Positions 45,327-55,396 of a stretch of DNA of 64,000 bases are shown piece by piece (the first letter of the stretch is position 1; each line of letters opens with the position of its first letter). The stretch comes from Deltaproteobacteria bacterium (GTDB taxonomy: Bacteria; Desulfobacterota; Binatia; UBA9968): NCBI GenBank assembly GCA_016874755.1, contig VGTH01000016.1, positions 46,797 to 110,796 of the forward strand. Direction: 5' to 3'. Under the pieces are notes generated by a model. That model did not search any database, had not been told where the DNA came from, and saw only the letters and a program-made list of their open reading frames with translations. The translations under genes and the position numbers were made by a program.

Positions 45327-46082
45327 CTATTTGATCAGCCCCCGCAGCGCCGTGCGCAAACGCGCGCCGTCGATATTCTCGGTGACGTTGCCGCCGATGA
45401 TCAAAGCGATGGTCGCCTCTTGCTCGGAAACCACAATCGCCACGGCGTCGGTCTCTTCGGTCACACCGATGGCGGCGCGGTGGCGCGTGCCCCAGCTTTT
45501 CTTGAGATTAGGATTAGTGCTGAGCGGCAAAAGACAGCGCACCGCCGTCACCCGGCCCTTTTGAATGACGAGAGCGCCGTCGTGGATCGGTGAGTGGGGC
45601 AGGAAAACGCTTTCGAGCAACTCGCGGCTCACCCGCGCGTCGAGGCGCGTGCCGATTTCCATATATTCGTTCAAACCGACGTCGCGCTCGATGACGATCA
45701 GGCCGCCGACTTTTTTCTCCGACAGCGCCACCGCTGCCTGGGCGACCTCTTCGAGTATGTCTTCGCGGCGCTGCACCAGGCGCTCGGCTGCGCCGAAGAT
45801 TGGCGCGGTGCCGACCTGGGTGAGGGCGCGGCGAATGTCGCTTTGGAAAATCACAATGATGACCAAAATGATCGAGCCCAAAAAATTATCGAGGATCCAG
45901 TTGAGGGTGAACAAACCCAAGGCGCGTGAGGAAACGTAGGCGACCAAGATGACCGCCAGGCCGACGATCATTTGCATGGCGCGGCTGCCGCGCACGATGT
46001 GCAGCATCCGGTATACGACAAATGCAATAATGCCGATGTCGACCAGGTCTTGCCAGCGAATTTGTCGAATCAGCTCCAGCAT
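45327..46082 (-). CDS. cdaA: Diadenylate cyclase
   Basis: The 251-residue protein has three N-terminal membrane helices (about 14-30, 38-54 and 66-80) and a DAC domain. The catalytic motifs are DGA (168-170) in SPIHDGALVIQKG and RHR (200-202) in WGTRHRAAIG. It makes c-di-AMP from two ATP. The neighbouring cdaR and glmM are the standard partners; GlmM is known to inhibit CdaA in Gram-positive bacteria. The arrangement shows that this organism uses c-di-AMP signalling. Confidence 0.95.
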   Translation of the reverse strand: MLELIRQIRWQDLVDIGIIAFVVYRMLHIVRGSRAMQMIVGLAVILVAYVSSRALGLFTLNWILDNFLGSIILVIIVIFQSDIRRALTQVGTAPIFGAAERLVQRREDILEEVAQAAVALSEKKVGGLIVIERDVGLNEYMEIGTRLDARVSRELLESVFLPHSPIHDGALVIQKGRVTAVRCLLPLSTNPNLKKSWGTRHRAAIGVTEETDAVAIVVSEQEATIALIIGGNVTENIDGARLRTALRGLIK

Positions 46083-46135
46083 GGGAAATCGCGACTACTC
46101 TAAGTTTTTCATGGTGTCCGCGCTGCTGTTTTTAG

Positions 46136-47080
46136 CTATGCCTGTTTCGTGGAGCCAAAGCGAATGGCGTCGGCGATGCGCACGGCGCGCACGGTTTCTT
46201 TGACATCGTGCACACGCACCAGATTCGCGCCGGCCAGCGCGGCAGCTACCGCCGCGGCCAGACTGCCCTCGAGCCGCTCGTCGGCCTCCAAATTGAGCAG
46301 ATAGCCTATGAAGCGCTTGCGCGACGCGCCGACCAGGAGCGGTTGGTCTACCGTCACCAGCTCCGGCAATTCACGCAACAGCCGCAAATTGTGTTCCAAG
46401 GTTTTACCAAATCCGATACCCGGGTCGATCACGATGCGCTCGCGCGCCACGCCTGCGCCCATCGCCAGGTTGGTCTGCGCCAAGAGAAAACTGCGGACCT
46501 CCTGCACGACATCGTCATAGCGCGGCTCACCCTGCATGGTGCGCGGTGTGCCTTGCATGTGCATGAGAATCACCGGCACCTGCTCGCGTGCCACCAGTCC
46601 AGCCATTGCCGGATCGAAGCGCAGCGCGCTGATGTCATTGACAATGTCCGCCCCAGCGGCAAGCGCGGCCCGCGCCACCTCTGCCTTGTACGTATCGATG
46701 GAGATCGGCACCGCCGACTGGCGCCGCACACCTTCGATGATCGGCAGCACCCGATCGAGCTCTGCACTCGTGGAGACCGGCTCGGCCCCCGGACGGGTCG
46801 ATTCGCCGCCGACGTCGACGATCGCCGCGCCGTCGGCAGCCATTCGCAAAGCATCGTCGATGGCGCGCCCGGGATCGAGCCGACGGCCGCCGTCATAGAA
46901 CGAATCGGGAGTCACGTTGAGCACTCCCATGACCAGCGTCTGCCGCCCGTAGTCGAGCACACCATGGCGTGTCTGCAACTGCGACCCACGCCGTGCCGGC
47001 GTCCGCGGCCCAGCGGCCCCGTCACAGGAGTTGATTGCGGTGTGACCGTGATTCGCTTGCATTTGTCTGCCAACCGACAT
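46136..47080 (-). CDS. folP: Dihydropteroate synthase
   Basis: The 314-residue protein has MGVLNVTPDSFYDGG, IVDVGGESTRPGA, DIVNDISALRFDP and VGASRKRFIGYLL. It couples p-aminobenzoate with the pterin pyrophosphate in folate synthesis and is the sulfonamide target. A Gly/Arg-rich N-terminal stretch of about 40 residues precedes the core; the start may lie at the second Met (47062). It precedes cdaA by 53 bases and follows ftsH behind two hairpins. Confidence 0.93.
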   Translation of the reverse strand: MSVGRQMQANHGHTAINSCDGAAGPRTPARRGSQLQTRHGVLDYGRQTLVMGVLNVTPDSFYDGGRRLDPGRAIDDALRMAADGAAIVDVGGESTRPGAEPVSTSAELDRVLPIIEGVRRQSAVPISIDTYKAEVARAALAAGADIVNDISALRFDPAMAGLVAREQVPVILMHMQGTPRTMQGEPRYDDVVQEVRSFLLAQTNLAMGAGVARERIVIDPGIGFGKTLEHNLRLLRELPELVTVDQPLLVGASRKRFIGYLLNLEADERLEGSLAAAVAAALAGANLVRVHDVKETVRAVRIADAIRFGSTKQA

Positions 47081-47106
47081 GCAGAATCTATTCCCAAAAA
47101 ACCGCG

Positions 47107-47131
47107 CGGCAGTTTTCCAGTTAAACTGCCG
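47107..47131. other. Stem-loop upstream of folP
   Basis: CGGCAGTTT/AAACTGCCG are perfect nine-base arms around a 7-base loop. The structure lies between folP and ftsH, 27 bases ahead of the folP start. It may be a second terminator stem or a folP leader element. Confidence 0.5.
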
Positions 47132-47143
47132 AGTGATAATAAA

Positions 47144-47169
47144 GCCGCGAGCCCGTCAGGACTCGCGGC
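47144..47169 (-). terminator. Intrinsic terminator of ftsH
   Basis: Arms GCCGCGAG/CTCGCGGC (47144-47151 and 47162-47169) are followed on the minus strand by TTTATTATCAC. It lies 65 bases past the ftsH stop and upstream of folP. Confidence 0.65.
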
Positions 47170-47233
47170 GAAGATTAGAACTGAAAGTGAATGACGGGCG
47201 AAAGGAAGGCTGGCGTGACCCCGGCGGGCTTGC

Positions 47234-49072
47234 TTAGGCCATCGCCGCGGCAGCCGATGGAGTCAGCGGGGCGCCACCGTTCCCGCCAAACTCTTTGACG
47301 ATCGTGTCAATTTCCGATCCGTCGAGAACTTCTTTCTCAAGCAACATCTCGGCGACTTTGTGCAACAGCCGCAAATTGGTCTTCAGCAAGTCCTTGGCTT
47401 TGTGATAGCTCTCTTGGATGATGCGCCGCACTTCACTGTCGATCTCGATGGCGGTGCTCTCCGAATATTCGACTTTTTGGGTGAAGTCGCGGCCCAGGAA
47501 GATCTCTTCTTCCTTCTTACCAAAGGTCATCGGTCCGAGCTTTTCGCTCATACCCCATTCACAAACCATGCGGCGCGCCAAGTCGGTGGCCTTCTCGATA
47601 TCGTTGCCCGCACCGGTGGTCATATGCTCCAAGACGAGCTCTTCGGCGACCCGGCCGCCGAAAAGAATGACCAAATTGTTCAGCAAATATTCTTTGGCGT
47701 AGGTGTGTTTCTCATCCATCGGCAGTTGCTGCGTCAAGCCCAGAGCCATGCCGCGCGGAATGATCGTTACTTTATGAATTGGATCGGCGCCCGGCAGCAA
47801 TTTGGCAACCAACGCATGGCCAGCCTCATGGTAAGCCGTATTGCGCTTCTCTTCGTCGCTGATGATCATGCTACGGCGCTCGGCGCCCATCATAACTTTG
47901 TCTTTGGCCAACTCGAAGTCGTCCATGTCGACTTTATCTTTGTTATTGCGCGCTGCCAGCAACGCCGCTTCATTCACCAAGTTCTCAAGGTCGGCGCCGG
48001 CGAAACCCGGTGTGGCGCGCGCCAACACGCCGATATCAACATCAGTTCCCACCGGCACCTTGCGCGTATGAACCGACAGGATGCCCTCACGGCCCTTTAC
48101 ATCCGGCCGCGGCACAATCACGCGCCGGTCGAAGCGACCGGGGCGGAGCAGAGCAGGATCGAGCACGTCGGGACGGTTCGTAGCGGCGATCAATATAACG
48201 CCTTCGTTGGCTTCGAAGCCGTCCATTTCGACGAGCAATTGGTTGAGGGTTTGCTCCCGCTCGTCATGACCGCCGCCCAGGCCGGCACCACGGTGGCGCC
48301 CAACTGCGTCGATTTCATCGATGAAAATAATGCACGGCGCATTCTTTTTGCCTTGTACAAACAGGTCGCGCACCCGCGACGCGCCGACGCCGACGAACAT
48401 CTCGACAAAGTCCGAACCGCTGATGCTGAAGAACGGCACCCCGGCTTCACCGGCGATCGCCCGCGCGAGCAACGTCTTGCCCGTGCCCGGAGGGCCCACC
48501 AACAGACAGCCTTTAGGAATACGGCCGCCAAGCTTGGTGAATTTCTTCGGGTCTTTCAAAAACGCGATAATTTCTTGCAGATCGTCCTTGGCTTCATCGA
48601 CTCCGGCGACGTCGCTAAAAGTCACCCGGTGCTGATTCTCGGTCAGCAATTTCGCGCGGCTCTTGCCGAACGACATCGCTTTGCCGCCGCCGACCTGCAT
48701 CTGGCGCATGAAGAAGATCCACACACCGATCAGCAAAAGCATCGGGAACCAGTTGAGCAGCAGCACCATGTACCAAGGGGAATCTTCCTCCGGCTTGGCC
48801 GCGATTTTGATATTTTTTTCGCGCAGTGATTTGACCAGCTCCGGATCGTTGGGCGCGAAGGTACGGAAGCGCTCGCCGTTTTTGTATTTGCCCTGGATGT
48901 TGTGACCTTGAATGACGACTTCCTGAACGTCGCCGCGCTCCACCGAACCCATGAATTCGCTGAAGACAATCTCCGGCTCACGTCCATGCTGTTTGCTGAA
49001 GACGCTAAAAATAACCAGAAAAACCAGCGCTAGGACGAGCCATAGCGCAATATGTTTCGATGACTGACTCAA
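47234..49072 (-). CDS. ftsH: ATP-dependent zinc metalloprotease FtsH
   Basis: The protein is 612 residues from a TTG at 49072, chosen because GGGAGGA stands six bases ahead; the in-frame ATG 16 codons upstream has no such site. It has two membrane segments (about 9-25 and 102-122) flanking a periplasmic domain, AAA+ Walker A GPPGTGKT (193-200), SRH region and the zinc site HEAGH in [18 protein letters not shown]. It degrades membrane and regulatory proteins. tilS precedes it, as in many bacteria. Confidence 0.96.
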   Translation of the reverse strand: MSQSSKHIALWLVLALVFLVIFSVFSKQHGREPEIVFSEFMGSVERGDVQEVVIQGHNIQGKYKNGERFRTFAPNDPELVKSLREKNIKIAAKPEEDSPWYMVLLLNWFPMLLLIGVWIFFMRQMQVGGGKAMSFGKSRAKLLTENQHRVTFSDVAGVDEAKDDLQEIIAFLKDPKKFTKLGGRIPKGCLLVGPPGTGKTLLARAIAGEAGVPFFSISGSDFVEMFVGVGASRVRDLFVQGKKNAPCIIFIDEIDAVGRHRGAGLGGGHDEREQTLNQLLVEMDGFEANEGVILIAATNRPDVLDPALLRPGRFDRRVIVPRPDVKGREGILSVHTRKVPVGTDVDIGVLARATPGFAGADLENLVNEAALLAARNNKDKVDMDDFELAKDKVMMGAERRSMIISDEEKRNTAYHEAGHALVAKLLPGADPIHKVTIIPRGMALGLTQQLPMDEKHTYAKEYLLNNLVILFGGRVAEELVLEHMTTGAGNDIEKATDLARRMVCEWGMSEKLGPMTFGKKEEEIFLGRDFTQKVEYSESTAIEIDSEVRRIIQESYHKAKDLLKTNLRLLHKVAEMLLEKEVLDGSEIDTIVKEFGGNGGAPLTPSAAAAMA

Positions 49073-49148
49073 GCGAGTCCTCCCTGATGATTGAAACAAA
49101 AAAATGTTAACATAGCCCACCTATCAGTTCAACAAATAATTCTTGTAC

Positions 49149-50579
49149 TTAGACGGGCACCCGCACCGTTTTGAAACGGACCACCGCCTGGGTTCGCGCT
49201 GTCACCTTACCCAATTCGCTGCGTCCATGTCCAGGAATCCACAGCACCTGCTCTCCCATCGTCAACAGTGGCAAGACCGCGCGAGTTCCGAGGGGCAGCT
49301 TGGCATCGATAAATAGATCTTTCACTTTTTTGTGTCCGGTCATACCCAAGGGTTGGAAGCTATCGCCGTTGCGGAAGTTGCGCACCATCAGAGGCCCTGT
49401 CAAGAACGCGACGTCGAAAATGGCTTGCGTCAAAGATTCCGGCAGGGGCGAATTCGCCGCTGCCGAACATTCGCTGACGATTTCCAGGCTAGCTTCTGGA
49501 ATATGGAGGGTTTTACCGACGGTTAGTACGTAGGTGTAGCAGCTTCCTGCGCGCCCTCTCCTAGTGTCCCTGAGTTTGAGCCTCCCATACTCACAAATTA
49601 ACTCGCGGCCGCCAGGCAAAGCTAAACGCCCCTGCGGCGCCTCGCCTCTAGCCAAACGCAAAATCGCGGCCAAATGGTCATAGTCAAGGCCGGATAACTT
49701 ACCGCGCAACTCACAAAGCCAAAGTCGCACAATACGTCTTTGCAAGACCAGCGGCTCCCGCAGCAAGCGCTCTCGATCAAGCGCTTCGCCATGACGCAGA
49801 CCATCGAGCTTGACGCGCGCCAGCTCGTCAAGAAAAGCGTCTTCCTCGCGCAAGAGTCCCGCCTGCTGGCTCAAGCGCCGCGGCAAGCGCTCATCTAACC
49901 GAGCGCGCAGCGTCGGCAGCAATTCCAGGCGCAGCCAATTGCGTAGATAAGCAGTGTCCGCATTGGTAGCGTCGACGCGATACGCGGAATTTTTGCTCGC
50001 CAGATAGTCGAGCAGCTCCGCCTTGGAGATTGCCAACAGGGGGCGGACAACCGTGATCTTTTTTGTTGTCTTGGCGTCGGGCCCAACCTCGACTTCGAGC
50101 CGCGGCACGATGCCGGCCAAACCTTTCATTCCGGCACCACGCAAGAACCACATAAGCACCGTTTCTGCCTGATCGTCGAGCGTGTGCGCCGTGGCAACCT
50201 TTGCCAAGCCCTGCCGCTGCATCACCTCGGCGAAAAAGCGGTATCGCGCAGCCCGCGCCAGCGCTTCCAGATTGCCTTTGCCGGCGGCCGACTTAAGGCG
50301 CGGCAAATCGATCTCCTTTAAGTGACATGGCAGTTGTAAATCGCGCGCTACTTCTTCGACAAAACGGGCATCATTCTTGGCTGCGTCGCCGCGGATACCG
50401 TGCTCCAGGTGGGCGACCTCAAGGTGCAGCGAAACCTCATGACGCAGCTCCGAAAGCAAGTGCAGCAAAGCCATCGAGTCCGGACCGCCCGAGACCGCAA
50501 CCAAAACGCGCTCGCCCGGTCGCCACAACCCATGCTGATCGTTGGCTTGTAAAAGCTTGGTCTCCAGCGACGTCGCCAT
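49149..50579 (-). CDS. tilS: tRNA(Ile)-lysidine synthetase
   Basis: The 476-residue protein has the PP-loop VAVSGGPDSMALLHLL (28-43). Next come LEVAHLEHGIRGDAAKND and KVATAHTLDDQAETVLMWFLRG, and a C-terminal TilS domain (VRNFRNGDSFQPLGMTGHKKVKDLFID). It converts C34 of tRNA-Ile(CAU) to lysidine, an essential step for reading AUA. The ATG directly abuts the stop of the CrtC-like gene (TAA-ATG). ftsH follows after 76 bases. Confidence 0.95.
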   Translation of the reverse strand: MATSLETKLLQANDQHGLWRPGERVLVAVSGGPDSMALLHLLSELRHEVSLHLEVAHLEHGIRGDAAKNDARFVEEVARDLQLPCHLKEIDLPRLKSAAGKGNLEALARAARYRFFAEVMQRQGLAKVATAHTLDDQAETVLMWFLRGAGMKGLAGIVPRLEVEVGPDAKTTKKITVVRPLLAISKAELLDYLASKNSAYRVDATNADTAYLRNWLRLELLPTLRARLDERLPRRLSQQAGLLREEDAFLDELARVKLDGLRHGEALDRERLLREPLVLQRRIVRLWLCELRGKLSGLDYDHLAAILRLARGEAPQGRLALPGGRELICEYGRLKLRDTRRGRAGSCYTYVLTVGKTLHIPEASLEIVSECSAAANSPLPESLTQAIFDVAFLTGPLMVRNFRNGDSFQPLGMTGHKKVKDLFIDAKLPLGTRAVLPLLTMGEQVLWIPGHGRSELGKVTARTQAVVRFKTVRVPV

Positions 50580-51686
50580 TTAGATATTCAGCTTCCCCGC
50601 GTATCCGGTCATTTCAACGTAGCCCTTGCCTTTGATCGGCGCGCCGCGCGCCGTGCCGGCGACTTGCACAGCCCCTTCCCAGTAGGTCACCCGCGTGCTC
50701 CGGTTGGTGATCAACTCCTGCTCGGCAAAGGCCGGCGTGATCTCCAGCTCGACAGACTCGCTCGGAATGGCAACCCGCCATTTTATCGGATAGTGGGCGC
50801 CGCTCTTCGGGCTCTTCCAGCGCTCGCGCACCTCGATGCGGTAGTCTTGCTTGGTCAAATGCTTGGTCGCGCCGTTCTTGTCGATCAGGGTTCCGCTGGA
50901 ATGGAGATCGATGCTGCCGTCCTTGCGGCGCATCATATACAACATCACTTCGCTGTTATTATCCAATTGCAGACTAAACCAATCCCAACCGACTTGATCG
51001 TCACGCAGTTGGTTGCTGCCAAACTCATGGTCCATCCAGGAGAGCCCTGAAACTTTTTCGGTTTTACCGGCAACCGTCAGCTCGCCATCGGTCTGCAGGC
51101 GCGTTAGCGAATAATAGTAAGACGCCCGCCCCTCGCCTTCGCCCTTTTGGCTGTGGCCGTTGTCGCCGTGCAGCGCCGGAGCCTTCCGCGACTTGAGATT
51201 AAGATCGAGCGCCGTGCCGCGATCGCTGACTACGATCCGATGATCGTTGCCGGCGCCGCTGACCCTCCAATTCTCATTCCACACCAGGTAGCGATCGGTG
51301 GCCGCGCCGGCTTTGTCGCCGATGCCCCTTTGAATCCGTTCGCGAAACGTAAACTTCTTCGCGGCGATGTCCGACAGCGCAAAGTGCGCCATATAAAGGT
51401 CGGTAAACAGCGGTTGGCTTTTCACGTCTTGTTTGTCGCGCAAACCAAAGCGAAAAAACGTCACTTGATAGCCGTACGGCTTGCCACTCGCGCTGGTCAA
51501 ATGGCCGGTGTAGTACCACCACTCGGTTTTGAAATCGGGATGGGAATAGTGATCGGTTGGGAACACTAACTTCCGGCCGGGTAGCGCAAGCTGATAGGTA
51601 AAGGCACTGGCGCCAAACCAGCAGGCGATCAATGCCGACAAGAACGCCAAACGCGATCGTCGCGCCATCGAGATTTGCAGTGCCAT
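50580..51686 (-). CDS. Secreted CrtC/AttH-like lipocalin-fold protein
   Basis: The protein is 368 residues from the ATG at 51686; an earlier frame lacks a signal sequence at its start. The N-terminal export signal is RLAFLSALIACWFGASA. The body has the AttH/CrtC motifs DHYSHPDFKTEWWYYTGHLTS, VSGLSWMDHEFGSNQL and GWDWFSLQLDN. Family members include carotenoid 1,2-hydratase and hydrolase-like secreted proteins often encoded with ABC exporters. No carotenoid genes are near, so carotenoid hydration is unlikely. It is coupled to tilS by adjacency and divergent from the rhodanese gene. Confidence 0.83.
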   Translation of the reverse strand: MALQISMARRSRLAFLSALIACWFGASAFTYQLALPGRKLVFPTDHYSHPDFKTEWWYYTGHLTSASGKPYGYQVTFFRFGLRDKQDVKSQPLFTDLYMAHFALSDIAAKKFTFRERIQRGIGDKAGAATDRYLVWNENWRVSGAGNDHRIVVSDRGTALDLNLKSRKAPALHGDNGHSQKGEGEGRASYYYSLTRLQTDGELTVAGKTEKVSGLSWMDHEFGSNQLRDDQVGWDWFSLQLDNNSEVMLYMMRRKDGSIDLHSSGTLIDKNGATKHLTKQDYRIEVRERWKSPKSGAHYPIKWRVAIPSESVELEITPAFAEQELITNRSTRVTYWEGAVQVAGTARGAPIKGKGYVEMTGYAGKLNI

Positions 51687-51710
51687 TTCCTCTAGTGTTA
51701 TAGGGAGCCT

Positions 51711-52541
51711 ATGGAAAAGCAATACACGCGCGAGACGCTGCTGATCACGGTGCCACAGCTCCAACAGAAATTGCCGAGCGGCAATTTGTCCATCGTCGAC
51801 ACGCGACCCGCCGAAGACTACGCCAACGGCCACATCCCCGGCGCGACCCATTTCGATTTATTTGGCCTGAGCCTGGTCGACACCAGCGCCGCGCCGCTCA
51901 AAGCGTTCATGTTCATGATCCACCACGTGCTCGAGCTGCGCGGCATCAGCGCGGACAAAGAAGTGATCTTCTACGAAGACAACTCCGGCATGCGCGCGGC
52001 GCGCGGCGTGTGGTTTCTAGAATATTACGGCCACCCCAACGTCAAGATGCTCGACGGCGGTTATAAAGCGTGGCAAGCCGCCGGCGCGCCGGTCACTACC
52101 GCAGCGACAACTCCCAAAGCCGCCAGTTTGAAAACCGCCGAACGGCGCGACGTGCTCTCGACAGCGGACGATCTGTTACACGCCCTCGGCAAAAAAAATA
52201 TTGCCGTACTCGACACCCGCAGCGAAGGCGAATACTTCGGCATCCAAGTGCGCGCCGCCCGCGGCGGCGCCGTGCCCGGCGCGATCCATATAGAATGGAC
52301 CGACAACCTCGACGGCAGCGGCAAGTTCAAATCCAACGCAGAGTTAAAAGCGCTGTACGACAAAGCCGGCATCACGCCTGACAAAGAGGTCTATTCGTAC
52401 TGCCAAGGCGGCTATCGCGCCGCCCACTCTTATATCGCGCTGCGCCTGCTCGGCTTTGCCAAGGTGCGCAACTACATCGGCTCGTGGAAAGAATGGGGCG
52501 ACCGCACCGATCTGCCGATCGAGCATCCGACTAAAGAGTAA
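51711..52541 (+). CDS. Two-domain rhodanese sulfurtransferase
   Basis: The 276-residue protein has two rhodanese domains. The first has VDTRPAEDYANGHIPGATHFDL and an inactive active-site position. The second carries Cys231 in the loop YCQGGYR. GGGAG precedes the ATG. It transfers sulfane sulfur from thiosulfate or 3-mercaptopyruvate to a nucleophile such as cyanide or thioredoxin. The six-residue CQGGYR loop differs from CRKGVT (thiosulfate) and CGSGVT (mercaptopyruvate) types, so the sulfur donor is unclear. Confidence 0.9.
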   Translation: MEKQYTRETLLITVPQLQQKLPSGNLSIVDTRPAEDYANGHIPGATHFDLFGLSLVDTSAAPLKAFMFMIHHVLELRGISADKEVIFYEDNSGMRAARGVWFLEYYGHPNVKMLDGGYKAWQAAGAPVTTAATTPKAASLKTAERRDVLSTADDLLHALGKKNIAVLDTRSEGEYFGIQVRAARGGAVPGAIHIEWTDNLDGSGKFKSNAELKALYDKAGITPDKEVYSYCQGGYRAAHSYIALRLLGFAKVRNYIGSWKEWGDRTDLPIEHPTKE

Positions 52542-52545
52542 TTTT

Positions 52546-52631
52546 CACCACGAAGACGCGAAGGACACGAAGGCAAGAAAAGATTTGCTACAAATATTTC
52601 CGACCTTCGTGACCTTCGTGCCTTCGTGGTG
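52546..52631. repeat. CACCACGAAG...CTTCGTGGTG inverted repeat, copy 2
   Basis: The left words CACCACGAAG, CGCGAAGG and CACGAAGG (52546-52573) face three tandem CCTTCGTG words (52604-52611, 52613-52620 and 52621-52628), ending in CTTCGTGGTG. The outer 10-base arms are exact complements. It fills the gap between the rhodanese and a binding-protein gene. Confidence 0.85.
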
Positions 52632-52643
52632 CCATCCCAAGCT

Positions 52644-53594
52644 ATGACAAAACACGCATTTCTCGCTTTAGCTTTCCTCTTCGCATTGTTGCGGGTCGCC
52701 CACGGCGCCGAACCGCGCAAAGTCACCTTCTCCTATTCCGCCGTCAGCATGACCTGGTTCCCGGTGAGAGTTGCCATCGATAAAGGCTTCTTTCGCGCCG
52801 AAGGCTTGGAGCCGCAGCTGATTCAGATGAACGGCAACGTCGCCACCGTCGCGCTGGCCAACGGCCATATCGACTTTTCGTTGAACAAATCCCCCGTGCT
52901 AAATGGCGCCATGCAAGGCCTCGGCACCAAACTCGTTGCAGCGATGAATTCGCGCCCGCTATTTTCGTTGGTGGTGCGGCCGGAGATTCAATCCAACGCC
53001 GATCTCAAGGGCAAAGTGTTTGCCGTCAGCTCCTTTGGCAACACGCAGGCGATTCTTACGGAAAAACATCTGCAACACTTGGGCTTGAAAAAAGGCGACT
53101 ATCAGCTGCTCGCCATGGGCCCGACCCCGGCGCGCACCGCGGCGCTGGAGAAAAATATCGTGCAGGGCAGCTTGATGCCGCTGCCGTCGAATGTGCAGTT
53201 GGAAAACCGCAGCTATCGTTTGCTCGGCAACACCGCCGAGATCGTCGTCAACCCGATTGCCGGATTTGGTGTGCACGAAGAAAAAATCAAGAAAGAGCCA
53301 GATTTAATCAAGCGCGTGCTGCGCGCCTCGCTGCGCAGCTTGCAGCTATTGCAAAGCCATCCGCGCGACACGCTGAAGATTCTCATCGACTGGACCCGCG
53401 CCACCGAGAAAGACGCCGCCCGCTCGTTGGAACTGGCCAAGCCCGGCTTCAGCAAAAACGGCCTGCTCACCGACGAAGATTTGAGCATTGAATGGGGCTT
53501 CATCCAACAACAGACCAAGAAAACCAATGTGCCAGTTGCGATTGCTCATGATATGACGCTGTTAAAGGAAACCCAACGCGAGCTAGGAATGTAA
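52644..53594 (+). CDS. NMT1-like ABC substrate-binding protein
   Basis: The protein is 316 residues from the ATG at 52644; a GTG at 52626 lies in the repeat and is rejected. Signal peptide MTKHAFLALAFLFALLRVAHG. The body has WFPVRVAIDKGFFRAEGLEPQLIQ, DLKGKVFAVSSFGNTQAILTEK and NVPVAIAHDM near the end. It leads a rightward group with an SDR dehydrogenase (2 bases on) and another binding-like protein, so binding and oxidation of one compound may be linked (inference). Confidence 0.88.
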   Translation: MTKHAFLALAFLFALLRVAHGAEPRKVTFSYSAVSMTWFPVRVAIDKGFFRAEGLEPQLIQMNGNVATVALANGHIDFSLNKSPVLNGAMQGLGTKLVAAMNSRPLFSLVVRPEIQSNADLKGKVFAVSSFGNTQAILTEKHLQHLGLKKGDYQLLAMGPTPARTAALEKNIVQGSLMPLPSNVQLENRSYRLLGNTAEIVVNPIAGFGVHEEKIKKEPDLIKRVLRASLRSLQLLQSHPRDTLKILIDWTRATEKDAARSLELAKPGFSKNGLLTDEDLSIEWGFIQQQTKKTNVPVAIAHDMTLLKETQRELGM

Positions 53595-53596
53595 CC

Positions 53597-54343
53597 ATGA
53601 AGATCGCCGAACAAGCCGCTATTATCACGGGCGCCGGCAGCGGCCTGGGCCGCGCCATGGCGATGGGACTCGCCGAAGCGGGCGCTAAAGTTGTCGTCGC
53701 CGACGTGCGCGCTGACGGTGCCAACGCGGTTCAGCAAGCGATCCGCGGCCAGGGCGGCACGGCGGAGACCTTTATCGCCGACTTGAGCCAGGAATTCGCC
53801 GCGCAGCAGTTGATCGACTTTTGCGCGCAGGAATTCGGCCGCGTCGATATCCTTATTAACAACGCCGGCCTGCGCATGGAGGTGCACCCCGACGGCGTCT
53901 ATGAAGACTGGCGTTGTTTAATCCAGCGCCCGACCCACGAAGTCCCGATCGGCGATTGGGACTTGCTCATGGGCGTCAACCTGCGCGCCGTTTACCTCTG
54001 CACCCATTTCGCTCTGCCGCACATGATCAAACAAAAACACGGCGTGATCATGGGTATATCGTCCAATGCCGGCCACGAGGGTGTCGCCGGCAAGTGCGCC
54101 TACGTGGCGTCGAAACACGCCGTCGAAGGTTTGATGAAAACCGTCGCCAAGGAGATGCAGCCCCATGGCATCAGCGCCAACGCCATTCATCCCGGCGGCC
54201 GCGTCAACGTCGACGGCCGCGGCGGCCAAGAGCCGGAAGTGGTCGTGCCATTAGTGTTGCATCTGGCGCAAAAAGACGAGCCGACGATCACCGGCAAGGT
54301 CATCAAGGCTCAAGATTGGAACGCGGGAATTAGAAATTTGTAA
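53597..54343 (+). CDS. Short-chain dehydrogenase/reductase
   Basis: The 248-residue protein has the classical SDR layout. The cofactor motif is TGAGSGLG (11-18) and VVADVR follows, suggesting NAD(H). NNAG is at 88-91, and the catalytic Ser155 or Ser156 with Tyr169 and Lys173 is in YVASK. A roughly 20-residue insertion after NNAGLRMEV (HPDGVYEDWRCLIQRPTHE) is longer than in most SDRs and could form the substrate lid. The start lies 2 bases after the binding protein, with likely coupling. The substrate is not predictable. Confidence 0.88.
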   Translation: MKIAEQAAIITGAGSGLGRAMAMGLAEAGAKVVVADVRADGANAVQQAIRGQGGTAETFIADLSQEFAAQQLIDFCAQEFGRVDILINNAGLRMEVHPDGVYEDWRCLIQRPTHEVPIGDWDLLMGVNLRAVYLCTHFALPHMIKQKHGVIMGISSNAGHEGVAGKCAYVASKHAVEGLMKTVAKEMQPHGISANAIHPGGRVNVDGRGGQEPEVVVPLVLHLAQKDEPTITGKVIKAQDWNAGIRNL

Positions 54344-54372
54344 AACGAGTCCGACAAACCAAGGAGAACAAA

Positions 54373-55326
54373 ATGCGCACATTAGATTTATTGGCGAGCG
54401 ACTCATCGCACCTGCCGTTTCTCTACGTCTTCAAAGAATCGAAGGTGATGGAAAAGTACGGCTTCGAAATCGACCTGCACATCGTCGGCGGCGCCAAGGC
54501 GCCGACCATGGCGCACCGCGCCAAGCTGGCGCTGGCCGGCGAGATCGATTTTCTGAGCGGCCTGCATCACGAGACCTACCGCGAGCGCGCCAAAGGCGAA
54601 AAACGCTTGACCTACCTCGCGCAGGCGCAAAACAATTGGGACGATCGCCTGGTCGTGCGTTCGGAAATCAAAACGGTTAACGATCTCAAGGGCAAAAAGA
54701 TTGTCTGTCACTCGAAGGCGCCCTGCGTCTCCGGCAACCTGCGCGCGGTGTTGCTGGACTGTGGCCTGAAGCCGGAAGAGATCAACATGGACGTGATCGA
54801 CGACACATCAGGCAAGTTTTTAGAATTCGTCGACGAAATCACTTCAGGCAAAGCCGTCGGCGCTTTGGTCGACATGCCTTTCGATCTCTACGGTATCAAA
54901 AAAGGCCTGCACGTGCTGACCCTCCCCGACCGCCCGGTGATTCACAACACCACACTGCTGGCGACCAGTGACTACATCAAAGAAAACCCGGAAACCGTCG
55001 ACGCGTTCATCAAAGGCTTCATCGAAGCGCTGCACTTCTTCAAAACCAAGCCAGCCGAAGTCGTGCCGATCTTGAAGCGCAACCTATCGGCGCGCTACGG
55101 CCTACAAGACGACGAGTACTACGAACACCTGCAGCGCGAGTGGGCCAAGCTGCTTTCGAAAAAACCCTACCCGCTGCCCCAGGCGATTCAGAATGTTTAT
55201 GATTTAGATGTTGGCAAGGACCCGAAAATGCGCCACATCGGCCCGATGGAGCCGTGGGATTTGCATTACCTGCGCAAGATCGACGACACCGGATTCATCG
55301 ACAAGCTCTACGGCAACGCCGCGTGA
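54373..55326 (+). CDS. NMT1/THI5-like binding-protein-fold protein without signal peptide
   Basis: The 317-residue protein begins MRTLDLLASDSSHLPFLYVFKES, directly with the first lobe, so it is probably cytoplasmic. AAGGAG lies upstream. Other features are VNDLKGKKIVCHSKAPCVSGNLRAVLLD and GALVDMPFDLYG. A hydrophobic signal is absent, as in the DHP-decarboxylase-like protein at 15096, so an enzymatic role (such as in pyrimidine or decarboxylation chemistry) is possible. It follows the SDR gene by 29 bases. Confidence 0.83.
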   Translation: MRTLDLLASDSSHLPFLYVFKESKVMEKYGFEIDLHIVGGAKAPTMAHRAKLALAGEIDFLSGLHHETYRERAKGEKRLTYLAQAQNNWDDRLVVRSEIKTVNDLKGKKIVCHSKAPCVSGNLRAVLLDCGLKPEEINMDVIDDTSGKFLEFVDEITSGKAVGALVDMPFDLYGIKKGLHVLTLPDRPVIHNTTLLATSDYIKENPETVDAFIKGFIEALHFFKTKPAEVVPILKRNLSARYGLQDDEYYEHLQREWAKLLSKKPYPLPQAIQNVYDLDVGKDPKMRHIGPMEPWDLHYLRKIDDTGFIDKLYGNAA

Positions 55327-55396
55327 ACGACTACGGCGCGCTCTGAACTTTTTCTCGCCACAAACCGTCTCCGGGTAAACTGCGCAGGGGCGCCGC

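Noticed and set aside
47360..48829. 489-residue plus-strand ORF opposite ftsH
   Set aside because: Shadow of the strongly conserved FtsH frame on the other strand.
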